Positions 12,901-27,900 of a stretch of 64,000 bases of DNA are shown here, piece after piece (position 1 is the first letter of the stretch; each line of letters opens with the position of its first letter). Source of the DNA: Branchiostoma floridae. Taxonomy: Eukaryota; Chordata; Leptocardii; Amphioxiformes; Branchiostomatidae. Where the stretch lies: the NCBI RefSeq assembly GCF_000003815.2, contig NC_049987.1, positions 2,449,569 to 2,513,568 of the forward strand. Direction: 5' to 3'. The translations under genes were made by a program, and so were the position numbers. The notes below the pieces were generated by a model. That model saw only the letters and a list, made by a program, of their open reading frames with translations, had not been told where the DNA came from and ran no database searches.

Positions 12901-15900
12901 GGGACTCACTTTTTATTACACTGTGTTATCATGGCTGCCATCAGAGTCTGAAGGGGGGGGGGGGCCTAGCTCTGATTCCCATTCAGTAGATTTCTAGCGA
13001 GGGCAACGCCCATGAAGTCCGCTCGTTCAAATGCAGAGTAACTAATTAACACTAAACTGGTGGCACGCGAGGGGCTGAGGGAGGAATATTTCACGCCTAT
13101 TGTCCGTCGATTACTGGCTGTTAAATACCGTCAATACATTACAAAGGAAATCTTTGTAGGGGTTCCTTTAGTTTACAGCATGTATTTTGTGAGCTGGTCC
13201 CTTTCAATGCCGGTAATATAGAATAGAAGAAAGGACTGAAAAAAAAACAATACGACTTGAGTACATAACGTCATATTTGACAATTTACTACAGCCGTTGC
13301 GCACGGGTCATCAGATTCAGAGATCTTTTTACCTACTACGGTTACAAGATTCAAGTTGTGACTTGTAGAAGTACAGTAGAACTACGTGATGTTTTTATTT
13401 TATGTTTTACAAAATAACAACGATGGATAATGTCACATTATCCCAAAACTCAATATCGTCGTTACCGACTGTGGTTGCCTGGGATGTTTGTGGTTCTTCT
13501 ACAGCATGAATAAATTATCGTGTTTACATAGCTAGGTGACGGACGTATTCAAATTCTGGAAGTGGTTTTGCATCACATAGAACCTTTCAAACATGTGAAC
13601 GTCTTTGTCAAAGTTACAAGTGTGTTGTCAGCTACTATTGCATAATTACAAGAAGATTAACAAATGAAATAAACAAAATGAAGCAGAATGACCGATTATA
13701 TGGTGCGTGATTTACGCTGACTGTATTATATGTAACAGAACGGATCTTATTTTCGAAGATAGAACCTCCTTGACATGACGAAGCATATGCAGCAAAACAT
13801 ATCGCGGTGTAACTTTGTGTAGTATATGCAACATGTTTCACTCAGTTCTAAACTGAGTACGTTGTATCAAGGTCTTCGGCCATGCTATATGTAACCAAGG
13901 ATGTGTTTTTTTAATCTCCTTGATGTAACTTAAAAATGTAACGTTTATAGTTTATGTTTGGACAGTGACAATTATAAAGGTGTTATTGGCGCTTAGCAAA
14001 GATTTTTGTATAATGACTAGTCATGATTTTTTTACAGGATCGTTGACAAATATGTTTTTTTGCTTGTTATTACCGATTTGTATGTCTCCCGCCATGACCG
14101 GTGAACCAAAGACTCGGGATGCGCTGTTAGGTGACTGTCCTGGAAAATGCGTTCGATGTCTTCTCTCGCTGATTGTCTGTAATTTGGGGCGTCACAATGC
14201 GCCATAAAATCCTCATCCAGGACAAGTTTAGATTCGATGTCCCTCCATTTTAGTACGCGGCCCTTCCTGGAGAACTTGATCTTGTTGGGAAATGTTGGGT
14301 CAACTCGACAAATTTCACCTTCGTCGGGATCTGTTCCTTCACGTAGCGACCGCTCCATTAGCGCGAGCGTAGCACCATTGAAAGTGTAAAACTTCATTTC
14401 TACAGTCCCGAGGCGTTTTGATCATCAAACTTTCAAAGTTGAGTATTTTCAAGCTGATCTATCTAGACATACAGAAGAAACTCAAAATAGCAACTCAAAT
14501 GTGCTTGGGTTGAGTTTAGGACATTTACATGAAACTAGGGGCGCTACAAGGGGTGCGATTAGCCCGTAACTGGGCTGCCATTGGCTGATTGTCGACTGCG
14601 GTCAGTGACCTGCTAGCAGCCATCTGATTGGTCCTCGCTAGAAACCGCCAGATATCTACTGCATGTGAAATAGTGTACACGGGGGGAGGGGGGGGCAGGG
14701 CATATACACCAAGAGCTGTTTTCAAGAAACCTGGCATGATGTACGCCAAGAAATGCCAAAAGCTAGTCACTCTGACACACAGAGACTGCCTACACAGTGA
14801 CAGGGACCTGAAATTTGGTCATGAGGTGTTGTTTCATAGGCTTTGTAGGTACATTCAGAAGGTGTGTGCTGGGCACTTAATAAAAGTAGGTCAAAGCCAA
14901 TTTCACGCAATGCACACACCACTTTCTTCATCTTTTTTTCTGAAAATGACACTGACAGACTCTGGTATGCTGTCATGACACCTGCCTCATGCTTACATCA
15001 TGCTAACATCACAAAAAAGTTACCAAAACACAAGATAATGGGGCTTAGTAACACACCTCCTGTATCCATGAGCTGGACCGCTTTCGCGGCTCCTCCCCTG
15101 GGATGTTGCCAAATAACGGGGTTCACGTCCAACCGAACTCGTCTGGACTATTCATAATTTACTTTCGCAATTGCCAAATTATGAATAGAATACAGGTCAA
15201 ATGGAAGAGTGATAGACTCTAGAGTCCATCCTCCCTCTCAAGTCATTTTTCACCAATGGCAATTTCCATTGTAAGCAGTGCCCATTAGCACACCAGTCAA
15301 CCAAAATCAGCTAAAATATAGGAAATTGTCAACAAAGTCAGCATGGCATGTCCCCTGGGATCATATTTCATACATATGGAAGTGTATTCAGCCCCAAAAT
15401 AGCTAAAAAGGGGGAGGGCAGGGTGATACCTGGATCACTTCAGGGTATCTGCCAGTGATTCAATATACAGCCTCTTAACATTATTAGTATACAAAAAAAG
15501 AGGAGAAAGCAACAGTTACTGTTAATAACTCAACTTTCTGACGTTACTGGCACACAAACATACCCTCATATGAAAGCCCGCCATCTCAACTATAAAAAAA
15601 AGCACATTTTGCCATGAATCTAATGGCACAAACTTCCGGGAAACTGGAAAATTGACCCTTGACCTCAAAACCGCACTACAGCCCAGTGAGGAGGCCCTGT
15701 GCTAGGACACGGACATCATTCTACATTAACAAACCTGGTTCATTTGGCAAAGGTATGTGTTCGCGGAACTCTAGTTTGGTAATGGTAATAACATTTTTAT
15801 ATACATCTTGTACATTTTAGAAATGATACCGACATCTAAATACTGTTTGGTGTTTCTATTCAGACATCGATGCCTGTCTGGCCAATCCGTGTGACGCTCA

Positions 15901-18900
15901 GGCCACCTGTCTGGATAACCCCGCCCCTGCCCTAGATGCAACTTGTACCTGCAACACTGGATATACAGGAGATGGTCTTGCTAGTGGAACCGGATGTGCA
16001 GGTATTTTGTTCGTTTATCATATGCACATATAAACCAATATACACCTTCCACATTTTCTGAATGATAGCAATATTAAATACTGTTTGGTGTTGCTATTCA
16101 GACATCGATGCTTGCCTAGCCAATCCGTGTGACGCCCAGGCCATCTGTACCGATAACCCTGCCCCTGCTCTCAATGCAACTTGTACCTGCAACACTGGAT
16201 ATGCAGGAGATGGTCTTGTTAATGGAACCGGATGTACAGGTATTTTCTTACCTTCACCAGGATGGCAGAATGTTATGTTTTGAACGTGTTTGCCTGTCTG
16301 TCTGTCGCTGTGTGAGTAAAAAGGATAACTTTGGATGGTTGCTGATGATTTTGGTAGGTGGGTAGGGGCCAGGAAAACGAAGGTCAAGTTCGAAAATGGG
16401 CCTGCAAGCAACTTGCTTAGGTACTGTAGCGAACATTCATTCAATAACTTTAGAAAGGAACGACGGATAACATTTGCAAAAGCTCTTGATATTTCATGGA
16501 AGTATGAGGTCAACGAACTCTAGTTGATAAAAGTTTGTCTGACTTTATCAAATAACATATAAAAAAATTGTAATGAGTGACACATCTATGTCTACAGACA
16601 TCATTCTACATAACAAATCTGATTCATTTGGCAAAGGTATGTGTTCGCGGAACTCTAGTTTGGTAATGATATGCACATATAAACCAATATGCACCTTCCA
16701 CATTTTCTGAAAGATACTAATATCTATTACTGTTTGGTGTTGCTATTCAGACGTGGATGCCTGTCTGGCCAATCCGTGTGACGCCCAGGCCACCTGTACG
16801 GATAACCCTGCCCCCGCTCTCAATGCAACTTGTACCTGCAACACTGGATATACAGGAGACGGTCTTGTTAACGGAACCGGATGTGCAGGTATTTTGTTTG
16901 TTTATCATATGCACATACAGGGTTGTAGCCAGCACCTGTCCTTCAGTCCTTTGAAGGTATTTTGCAGCTGGGGACTGAAAAAAGTTTCCCCCATTCCGTC
17001 CCCTGGGACAGACAAAAATTGATATGTAAAGATATAAAAAAACTGAAACCCATGTGTTCTTCTTCACCAAAACAGACGCCATTGAACAGCTTAGTCTACG
17101 AGCAAAATTTGCACCTCAAAATGCAGGAAATAGTGTTTCAAAGGGTCCTGATCTAAAAATTTTCTGGGACCCAGACCCCCTAGAAATGTCGCGCAACGTC
17201 ACGCCATGCCTTCGGTGCTCGATAGGATTCCCATTCAAAATCAAGGTTCAAAAAAATGATTTCAGGCTGGCTACAACCCTGTGCACATATAAACCAATAT
17301 ACACCTTCCACATTTTCTGAAAGATACTAATATCTATTACTGTTTGGTGTTGCTATTCAGACGTGGATGCCTGTCTGGCCAATCCGTGTGACGCCCAGGC
17401 CACCTGTACGGATAACCCTGCCCCTGCCCTAGACGCAACTTGTACCTGCAACACTGGATATACAGGAGATGGTCTCGCTAGTGGAGGATGTTCAGGTTTT
17501 ACATATTTAATGTTGTCATGCGCTTATAGGTTGATTTAATGTGTGGTTCCAGCTTGGGTGGCCAGATTGTCTTTTTCTGCCATCACATATTTTCGTTTTG
17601 CAAAATCAACCTTGACGACCATATTGCATCATTCTTGTTATACCGTCCCCATGAAGTTGTTAATATGGCGTTGCAGATTTTGAAATAGGATAATATCATA
17701 TGAATCAAGTAGTGTAAGTAACTATTTGGTTAGGCCCTTGGACAGGTCACATGAGTAATGGACAGCCTAAATGTACATGCAGCATTTGTGAGATAATATC
17801 TAACGATAATCAAACAGTTGTGATTGGATCATAATGAGGATGTATATGAGAGTACAGATCAATGGAAAAGTGATACACAGGGGAAAAAGTACACAGTGGC
17901 AGGATGGACCGGAAATGATGATACCAATAATTGGAAGATGGAACAGTAGAAACATTGCAACTTGTGTAGAAGTGTTTTGATTTAACCGTTAACCCAGATG
18001 TAAACGAGTGTGAAGCGAGCCCCGGAATCTGTGGACCTGATGCTGACTGTATCAACTTGAATGGAACCTTTGACTGCAAGTGTTTCCCAGGCTTCCAGAT
18101 GGGAGCAGGCGGCTGTAAAGGTGACAATGTCCTAAACAACATTCATATCTGATGTCTTCAAGCTTTATTTATGTGGTTGAAAAGAAAACACACAGGATGG
18201 AATCATATTTCTGCACAGTTTGCACACTTCTCCAGTATTAAGCATGAAACGTGATGTTCGAGTATAACTGACTCAGATATTATAATTTCAGATTTTTTAG
18301 AATAAATCCATCAGTCCCATCGATCATGGGGATGTTAATTGTGATGATGAATAAATAAAAAATATAGAATAATATATGTATTTGGTCACAAATACAAATG
18401 TATCAGCTAGGTACCTGTCAAGTGACCCCCAAGATATGTAGCATTACGAAAAACAATAGGATGATATGCAGGATATTTGATCTTACTCGCAAAGTTTTAA
18501 AAATGAAAAGCCATTTAGGATACTGACTAGGAAAGACAATGATATGTCTGCCTTTTCCATCCAAAGATGTGGACGAATGTTCCGGTGAGCACTCGTGTTC
18601 TGAAAACGCCTACTGCGCGAACCAACCTGGGACGTACCACTGTGTCTGTCTGGAGGGGTTTACGGGGAATGGCAAAACATGCACAGGTAACGTAATTAGA
18701 TGGTTTAGATATTTCTCCTTAAGTATAACGTGCGTTGTCCAGTGAATAAAGACAGATAATTGGTTAATTGGGCAGGCGCGTTGGTGAGCAGCAGCGAATT
18801 ACGAGATTTTCCTGAATTTGAACGTATTTCTTTACCAGTTTACCTTAAAGTTTGTTTTCCCAGTCAGTTGACAGTATAGATAGTTCTTGAACGTATTTGA

Positions 18901-21900
18901 TGTGTTCAAAAATCCACCAAGCACAGTAGGGGTATCTTCTTTAGATAGCCTTAAAGAACGCTTGCAAATAGAAGTGCAAAAGTTAGGTGTGACTGGTCGT
19001 TCAGTGTAATATAACCAGCTGCTGCCGCGTGCCTGCGAAGCTGGTGTGTTACGCCGAAGGGCGGTTATACCGGCTATACAGACACTTATACAGAAGATGG
19101 TGTGTTACGCCGAAGGGAGGTTATACCGGCTATATAAATACAGATACAGAAGCTGGTGTGTTAGCCGAAGGGCGGTTATACCGGCTATATGAATACAGAT
19201 ACAGATACAGTGGTTAACGGCCCTGCCTCTGGGTCATGTGAATTCAGTAATAGTATCTCTCTTGTCAGTCACAAACAGTGGAAAAATATATTCAGTGAGA
19301 TAAATTCGATCGATATCTGTAATAATTTTGTTTCACTAAATGTTTTAAATGAAGTTATAGTGATGCAATAACAAGCTGCAACATTTGAAATGAAAATCTA
19401 GTTAAAAGAACATTGCACCGTCGGCTATTATGTTGATGCTGTGTTCTATGTTTCTCAGTGTGCGGCCACTGCCTGGGCGGGGAAGACTGTGATCCGATGT
19501 CAGGTGTCTGCTCGGCTGGGTGTCAGGACGGATGGAAAACACAGCTTTGTGATAAAGGTATCGTGTGTGACGATATCATTGTTCCTCTGTTTCACAAATT
19601 CTCTATCTGTATTCCTAATCTCCGTGAAGTTACATACAAACTGGATACTTACAGGTCTTTTCTTTAGCTATATCATAGCACCGCTTAGGACAATCAGCAT
19701 TTTTTAGTATACCAATCATCCTTTGCAATGCTAGGATATGGTCACAAAAAACATCTAAATCATTGAGTTAAAACTTCACGATAATTATTTGCGGTGCTCT
19801 GACTGAAGGCAAAGGTAGGTCCTATAGGTATAGGTCCTATAGGTAGGAAGCTTTTTTGAGGCCGCGGGGGGCGAGGGTTGTTATCCACTGTGTCTATGGC
19901 ACAGTGGCATGTCAGGTAACTCGTACCCAGGACCAATGGGCTCTGGACCAAACTCCCTTGCCATTACGCCAACAAGCCCCTACTTTGTAGACATTTTGCA
20001 ACATTATTTATTTCAATTCTTTTTCTTGCAGCTGTGGATCCGCCAGTGGACCTCGCCGTAACTGACATCACGGATGAAGGGTTCAAGGTCACGTGGTCTC
20101 CATCCCCTGATCCTGACCTTGACCTTGAGGGATACCGTGTCGTGGTGTCTGGGCTAGACATGATGACAGCTGTCAATCAGAGCACAGGCGAGGCATCGTT
20201 TCTGGTGGTTGGCCTGTCACCGGGGACTGCTTATGTCATCAGAGTGACAGCCCTGTTCTCATCAGGCGGTTGGAGGTCACAGAGCGAGGCAGCAGTGACA
20301 GAGGCGACAACGGGTAGGGGAATTTACTTGTTGTATACTAGTGGATAAAGCCAGACGTAGTCTCTGAATACAAGAGTATTCAATTTGGAACCAGTGATTG
20401 CTTATAATCAGCTTACATGGCTGTGGTGATTTAAAAGCGATACGATTTATTCAAGGATTATACAAAGAAAATTATAGTACATTTTCATAGGGAGCAATTT
20501 GCGCCTGTGGGGGAGATTTTTTTGCACTTGTGTTAATCAACCAAATTCCAATTAGTAGCTGCTAAAGAAACTGGATATGGACAGGGTCAGCCGTTTCAAG
20601 TAACATCCACAACTTTTTTCAAACTTGTTTTTTTTTTATTCACACGCTCCCTTCAGTTTTGGGGTTCCCAGAGGATGTCATCCATATCATCAAATCAACA
20701 TGGCCTAAGATACACTGTTATATGTAATAAAAGAAATCGTATACTTAGGTTGGCACAATTTCAGTTTTAGTAAATACAAAATGTATGAAAGACAGAAAAC
20801 ACAGACAAAATATCATGTAGAATTATCTAGAAGGATTATATTTACATAATCATATATAATAGAGAGAGAGATATGTATAATTATGTATGTATAATGGTAA
20901 ATTATGTAATTAAAAGTGGACAAATCTTCATCATCATTCGGGCATGCTGGTTACAGGCTGCAACCTCATACTGAACAGAATTGCGTACGTTGTCAAATAC
21001 AGTAACTTTTACAGTCTTCTTGTGGTGTTATTTAACAGTTCTATCATATTTTTGTAAATTGGTTGAAGTTAAATATTTCAACAAGCCTTTTCTCTGCCAG
21101 CTGCTGTACCCAGCACAACGCCTGCCCCTGCTGATACCACAGAGCAGACAGGCCAGAGGACAAGCCTCCTTTCCACCAAGGTTTCCACGGGACCAGTGAC
21201 GTCAACTTGGTGGGAAGACGAGCGGGACGGAGGTATATGGTCATGTGTTTAACGCTGAGGCACTTAAAGAATAAACATTACATCACTAAACAATGGACAC
21301 TGTTTTATCAAACTTGTCGAGTCTATGGCTTTTGCTTTATATGCAACAATATTTAGTCCCGCAAGCAGAAGTTCGGCTCTGGCGGTTTCCTTATGTCTTT
21401 TAGGTGTTTTTATCAGGCCTTCTGTTTTGTGATGTTTCCTTTTCGTCTTTCAGAAGACAAAAAGATCACAAAATAAAGAAAACAGCATATAATAGAAAGC
21501 CCTATAAAAAGGGACTCTAGAAACCTGCATGTAGAGTAACGATATCAACATTTTTTCCCTGAGATTAATGTAGAACTGTGGTGTATGTATCGTAATTACC
21601 TCATTAAACCTTAGAAAAAATATAATCTAGACATTGACAAATGCTTTCGTCATTTTTTCTGTACAGCTGCCACAGTCGTGTCCGGCAGACCATCCACTCC
21701 AACCGTACGACTTGGCTTTGATGACGACAGAGGGTCCTCATCTGTTAGCTATGACGTCACTAAAACCACCACTGAGCACCCTGGCCACTTTTCGCAAGGT
21801 TATGCAATATGATGCAGCTGTAATATACAATATGAATTGCTGTTATTCAACCAATGTTTTACAAACCAGTGCCCCAATGTATCTGGTGTCCAAATGTATC

Positions 21901-24900
21901 CAGTGTACCTTGTATCTACATGTAGGTAACGAGGTATCGATGCATTCAGTATATCGATGTATCCCTGGCAGTCTATCAAATCTACCAAAGTATCTTGTAT
22001 AACAAATTATGTATCCAGCATGCCAATGTATCCACTGTGTACCAATGTATATAGACAAGTGTTACCCATGTACCCAGTGTGCCAATGTATCTAGTACAAT
22101 AGAACAGTATGTTTGGTAATTACTACTCACTGGTGTTGATCTGAACATGGTCCTTAACAATGATCTTATTTCCAGAGATCATTATATTTGATGAAGAATT
22201 TGAAACTTTTCCATCAACAGTAAGATCTACTCATGAATCGCACTCTCTAGTTTTTTTAAATCTAAGATATCCATGCTTAGTGCCATCTGCAAATTTCAAA
22301 GGAAAAAGTCGTTCAGTGATTAAATGACATTTTTTCTATTTTGTGCAGAAACCAAGGAGACCAGCAGCAGACCACCAGTGGGTACCAAGGAGACACCAGA
22401 CCAGGTATGCAGTCTGTTTGCTTGTTTGTTTGTTTGCATTTTATACCCAGTAAACCACCTTATTGCTTAACAGACCAGGTTTGTGTTGAAGAGTAACATG
22501 CATTGGCATAATACCGGTAGTAAGACTTATACCGGTAGATTAAAAATACTGGAACTTAAAGAGATCTACACATGCAACAATAGTTATTTCTGAGCTGTGC
22601 ACACTTCAGACATCTAGGTGTCCAATACATCATTTACAAAGCATCGATAACAATGCATTCGAAGACAACAAGGCCAAAAGTTTTCAGTATCTTTTTCGGG
22701 GTAGGCAGCTCGTCGTGGGACGAACACACTGTCACATTCATTGCCAAATTTATAGATCATAATTACACATGCTCACGGCACAAGACGAACATGATTCAAC
22801 AACAATCTTGAATTTCTGTTGGTGACCTACAACTCATGTAAAAGTGTGAAGAACCGTTGCATAATAGCCCGGATCTACGACTGAATGGGGAAAATTGAAC
22901 GTACGCAGCCATTTTCCCGCCATTTTTATATCTACGCTAGCAGTGAAGTGTTACGTCATAGCGGTTGTGACGGACAGAAGTTAAACGAAAATTCTTGACA
23001 GTATACATGTACGTCCGTTTTCTCATGACATTCTGTATGCTCATGCAGGTTTATGTTTTATGCATTTACTGACAGAAAAGGTCCAGGAACATCAGAGGAT
23101 GTATAAATGTACATAGCGGCAGTTAATTGTGCCGTGTTTCTTCCTACCGGTATTTTTTACCCCCTCCCAACCACGCGCCCGTTCGCCGTGTAATTCCGCG
23201 GCGTGTTACAATTACAATATTACGCTTTTAGCAGGACAAGAGTGGCAGAAAAGTTACACAGAAGAAGTGGCAAGGGTAACCTATAACAGCAACATGTAAC
23301 TGGAGAAAATGATGCGTTGACAATTTGTCAAATCAGTATGGCTAGAGAAATCGTCGTAAACGTACCGGTATTATGATAATAGATGTTACAGACTGCACGC
23401 ACATGAATCCACTTATTTTGTAGTTTATATTTGACCATACAAAGGTCACTGTACTTTCTGTACACCAGGAAGGACCCATACTCTTCTCGATAAGTTTGGC
23501 GTGCTCTTTTACCTGCTTCAGGTTTGGCTCTCCTCAAACACGGGACCTCGATTTTTTTTATTTCCATTCAATAGGCTCTTGGTAACGACCTTGACAGCAT
23601 CTATGCAGCGTCCGTCTCCCCAAACCCACAGGATGTACTCAAGATGCTGGCTCAGGTTGGTCACACTCAATTATATCTGTATCTGTATCTATATAGCCGG
23701 TATAACCGCCATTAGGCGTAACACACCAGCTATGATGATTGTTATTCTCTCAACAAGAGATCTAACGCTAGTTAAGCTTTATCTGCAGGGTCGCCTATAT
23801 CTGTTGTCTTTTAAAACAGGTATTTTAAAGGGATATCAGTCAGACAAACGGTACTTCCAAACTGCAATACATTCAAAATATTGCAGTTTTAACCCGCCGT
23901 CCATTGACCTGATATCCCTAAACATGATGTTAACAACAACGGATACAGTTTACCCCTCGGATAAAGGTGAACTATCATTTCCTGAAATCTATGAAGAGTA
24001 TATTATGCTTATGGTGCTGCGGGTAAACCTGCCCACATCAGCCCAGTACCATGATGGCCCAGGAGGGATAGTCTTTGAAAAAGTTGCATTTTGGTGCGGG
24101 TGGAAAATCTGTGGCATGAAGAAGAGTTTCAGTTGTGTAAACAGAATACTGCTGAGTGGACAATTTAGAGTCAACTGAAAATTCCGAGCAGTGTAAATAG
24201 GATTCATCAATTACAATAAGCTTTTGCCTTAATGCAATTTTGTTTTTAACGAGCTACTTTATCATGAAAATTTGTTGTTCATTAATGAGAAGAATGCAGA
24301 TGTCCCTGGAGATGCTGTTGCGTCGGAGCAGCCAACATCAGCTACTGAGGAAAGGGCACAGGTAAGCAATTTATGTTAGTCTGTAAATTTAAAACATTGG
24401 GGAACATTCTGGACATATGTTTCTTTCTCCTGAGAACGATGAACTATGATGTGTGTAACAGGATAAGGACAGGAATGTGTTCAATCTAGTTATCCATATT
24501 GTTGTACATGTAGATGTGCAGGAAGGCAATTAAAGCCTTGGCGTCTGAAACTGGTCGGACCCAGACGCCGGAACAAGTGCAAATGATCTCTGAGTTATCA
24601 TCGCTTGTCATTAAGTCATGTCCGGGAATTACACAGGAGGATAAGGTAAAAGTCAACGATAGGCTGAACTGTTTGACTCCTCATGTGCAACTGTGAAATG
24701 GCTACCCATGTCTTGCAACTGTGCAGAAGACAATAATCTTTTGACTCCTCATCTCCCCATCTACACCTACAACTCACCTACAACTATGACTCCTCGCCTA
24801 CGACCATAACTACTCTGCAACTGCAAATTGAATGCTCTTTCTCTGAGTCTGGCCTGTCTATATTGTGCCTATCATATTACGCATTGGCTTTATTGTACTA

Positions 24901-27900
24901 CAGTGCTTAAGCATTATTTTTCAATGTTAGCATCTGCAGCATGGAAGGGTGGACACATCGATCATTGATAATCACGTTCGGCTGTTTGAATGTTTTGAAC
25001 ATTCAAAATTTCACGTTTCATGTACTATCAAATTGTCTTTTGTGATAAAATGTTTGTTATCAACTTATTTTCCATCACAAATACATTTGATTCAGTTTTT
25101 CATTAGAAGAAATCTGCCAAGCATGTTTGCATATATTCTGTCTAGATGCTGGTCGAGCAACAAAAGTGTTGCTTTCAAATTTTATGTAAAAAAAGCCTTA
25201 GTATCTAACAATTACCACGCATGCTTTCCTATAGGACATGGCCCTGGGTGTTCTGAAGTCCATCACCAGCAAACTGGACAAACTGGACATGTCTGACCCG
25301 GCCACTGTCCAGTCGGTGGGAGGATGTAAGTACAATGGCATGCTCATTAGTCACAATATGCTTCTTGTAATGTACTTTCTTAAGTTTATTTATTTATCCA
25401 GAAGATGTCTGAAAGGTGTTTTCAATGTTTCCTGACATGAAACATAAACATTGACACGAGCAACGTAAAAAAAGTGATGTTCATATAAGATCAAATGAAA
25501 CAAACTTATACTTAAGGATGAGAACGAAAATATAGATTAATATTGAATTTGTCATCTGTAATAATTTATGAAGCTCGTAATTATCTGTATTGAATAAGTG
25601 TCAGAGATTGTCCCTTAGCGATTGTGTAAACATGTTTGATGTAAAATTGGAATGTGCAGCAATTGTTCAATCTTAATCTGTGTGGTCTGCAGATGATATC
25701 AATCATTCATCACTAAATGCTAACATTTGCTTCTACTGCAGCTCTTGTGGAGTCTGTTGGTTCCATGCTTGAGGAACCAGAGAGAGATGTTCATGAGGAT
25801 GATGGGAATCTTACATCTGATCTCGAGGAAGACCAGAGTCTCTCTCCAAAGGAGCGCCTTGAAAAGGCGGAAGAAAAAGAGCAGGAGAAACAAACCAAGG
25901 TAACAAAAATCATTACTATAATAACACTTTATTTGTTCTATGTTAATGCTTTTTTTCTACATAGTATCTTAAGTTTGATGAGTTTTTGTTAGACTTTCTT
26001 TTCCATGACTCAAATCACACTTTGTAAGCCGCTCTTCTTTGTTTGATTTCGTGCAATGGATGATAAACAACAAATCCTTTCAAGTGATATGAAAATGTAC
26101 ACCAAAGACGGTTATTACCTTGACGTAGACACATGTAGCCCAACAGAGACTTACATGATTTTAGACGAGATGATCACAACCGTTGCATACCCCAACTGTG
26201 CTTTATTTGGACATACATGAATGAATGAATGAATGAATGAATGAATGAATGAATTTTATTAACGTGTCATGCGTTTGAACGCCCAGCCCACGTGGGCTTA
26301 TAAGACACACATAATATAAATCATAATTGAACATAGGATATTATAATAAGAAGAGCGTCAAGAACATAATCGGTTGCTATTAAACAAATCGGATAACAGA
26401 CCAGATATCAAATCATAATCCCATAAATCAAAACCACCAAACAAAGGTTTCATAAATCTAAACAGAACTGAGTTGATACAGAGCATAAGGAAAAACGTAG
26501 TAGTAGACTGAAATAAAATCGGTAACCAGTATATAAATTGAATAACAGACCAGGTATCAAATCATAATATATAGGCATAAATAAGGCATAGATCAGGACA
26601 TCAAACAAGGGTTTCGCAGAGCTAAACAGAGCAGAGTTTATACAGAAAATAAGGAAAATGTAATAGTACACTAATAGTTGTACATAAGTGGACAGGTTGT
26701 GTATTCATGTGTATAATTGTCTTTTCCTTTTGTTCCAAGCTTTGCGTATAAAGTTAGAAATTTCGGAGACCCCCTCTGCAAACAACCATTTCATTCTGAA
26801 TTCATCCCTTTCCCATATGACCTTTGGACATTTGTCAAACATTTTACAAAAGATACTTTCTCGTAAGTCGTCGTAAAAAGGGCAGTAGAAGAGAAAATGT
26901 GTCTCGCTTTCTACCTCACCCAGGCTACACATTGTGCAAATTCTATTTTCTTCAGGTATTGCTTGATACCGCCCGGTTTCAATATACAGTGGTAATATCC
27001 CTGCTCGGAATTGCGCACAAAGGGATCTTTTGCTTTTAGACAGGTTCATTGTAACATAATGTTCAGTACAGTAAGCATCCTTAAATAATCTATAGGTTCT
27101 CAGTTTGGGCTTTAACCATATGTCAGAAGCCCAATCTTCTTGGTACATATCAAACAATTTCTCTTTTATTTGCTTTGTATTAGCCCTTAGGTTGTTTAGG
27201 AAAATGTGTTCCTGTTCAACACTAACAAATATTCTCTGTACATCCTTGCTCCAAGGGCCATGGTTTTGCAAATCCCACATAAAGACTTTTTTGGTAAGTC
27301 TGTCATTAGACATATTGATAAGTCTATTCCACAAGGAGATTACTGCTCCTTTCCCTCTTATTTCGCATGGCATCCAACCCATGTCTCCTGTTATGGCAAG
27401 GATGGGTGCAAATTTGTGTACACCTAGGAAACACCGTATTGCCCTATTCTGGACCACAGAACACTTATCGTATTTCTTACATCCCCAGACACCTGCGGCA
27501 TAGTCAAGAATAGGGCAAACACACGACTCGTAGAGTTGTGTATATGCGTGGTAACCAAGTTCTCTCAGAGCTTTAACTTTACCGAGAATGCCCCCTAGGG
27601 CTCTTCCCGCAGAGTCAGCGAGAACACTCGCAGCTGAGGTAAAGGACATGTGCTCGTCTAAGTGGAGGCCTAAATACTTGTATGAACTCACAAGATCAAT
27701 CTTTGTCTCTCCAAAATAGAATTCGTAAGAAGTCCTTCTTGCTCCCTTTTTCCTAAAGTGCATGATTTGTGTTTTTCCTTGGTTTATCATCAGTCTCCAC
27801 TTAGAGCACCATTCAGCAACAATGTTTAACATTTCTTGCAAATCATTTTCATTTTCTGCTAAAATAATGATGTCATCTGCATACAACAACAAGCTTAAAG

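Larger units (their letters stand above)
11290..15863. other. Intron 6 (4.6 kb) between the propeller and EGF exons
   Basis: It holds a dispersed repeat at about 11590-11770 (accaaatatcatcgtcatcc followed by an (AAAC)/(AGAC) run), a G-run near 12952-12963, an unassigned minus-strand ORF at 14032-14397, and otherwise nothing I recognise. A repeat segment at about 15721-15775 (ggtatgtgttcgcggaactc) recurs at 16634-16653 in the EGF cluster. Confidence 0.5.

Noticed and set aside
12285-12997. Plus-strand ORFs in intron 6
   Set aside because: No domain, no splice context, random composition.
22176-22220. Candidate exon ([15 protein letters not shown]) between exons 16 and 17
   Set aside because: It has an acceptor and donor, but its outgoing phase 0 conflicts with exon 17, which needs phase 1.
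23233-23275. Candidate small exon ([14 protein letters not shown]) in intron 17
   Set aside because: Its donor leaves phase 2, which does not fit exon 18; exons 17 and 18 join directly in phase 0.
23501-24178. 225-codon plus-strand ORF
   Set aside because: It reads exon 18 in the wrong frame and then intron; the composition after the exon is random and includes the inverse 56-bp repeat.
26216-26256. Short regular repeats as a CRISPR-like array
   Set aside because: A 4-bp microsatellite that is the tail of a LINE; the sequence is eukaryotic.
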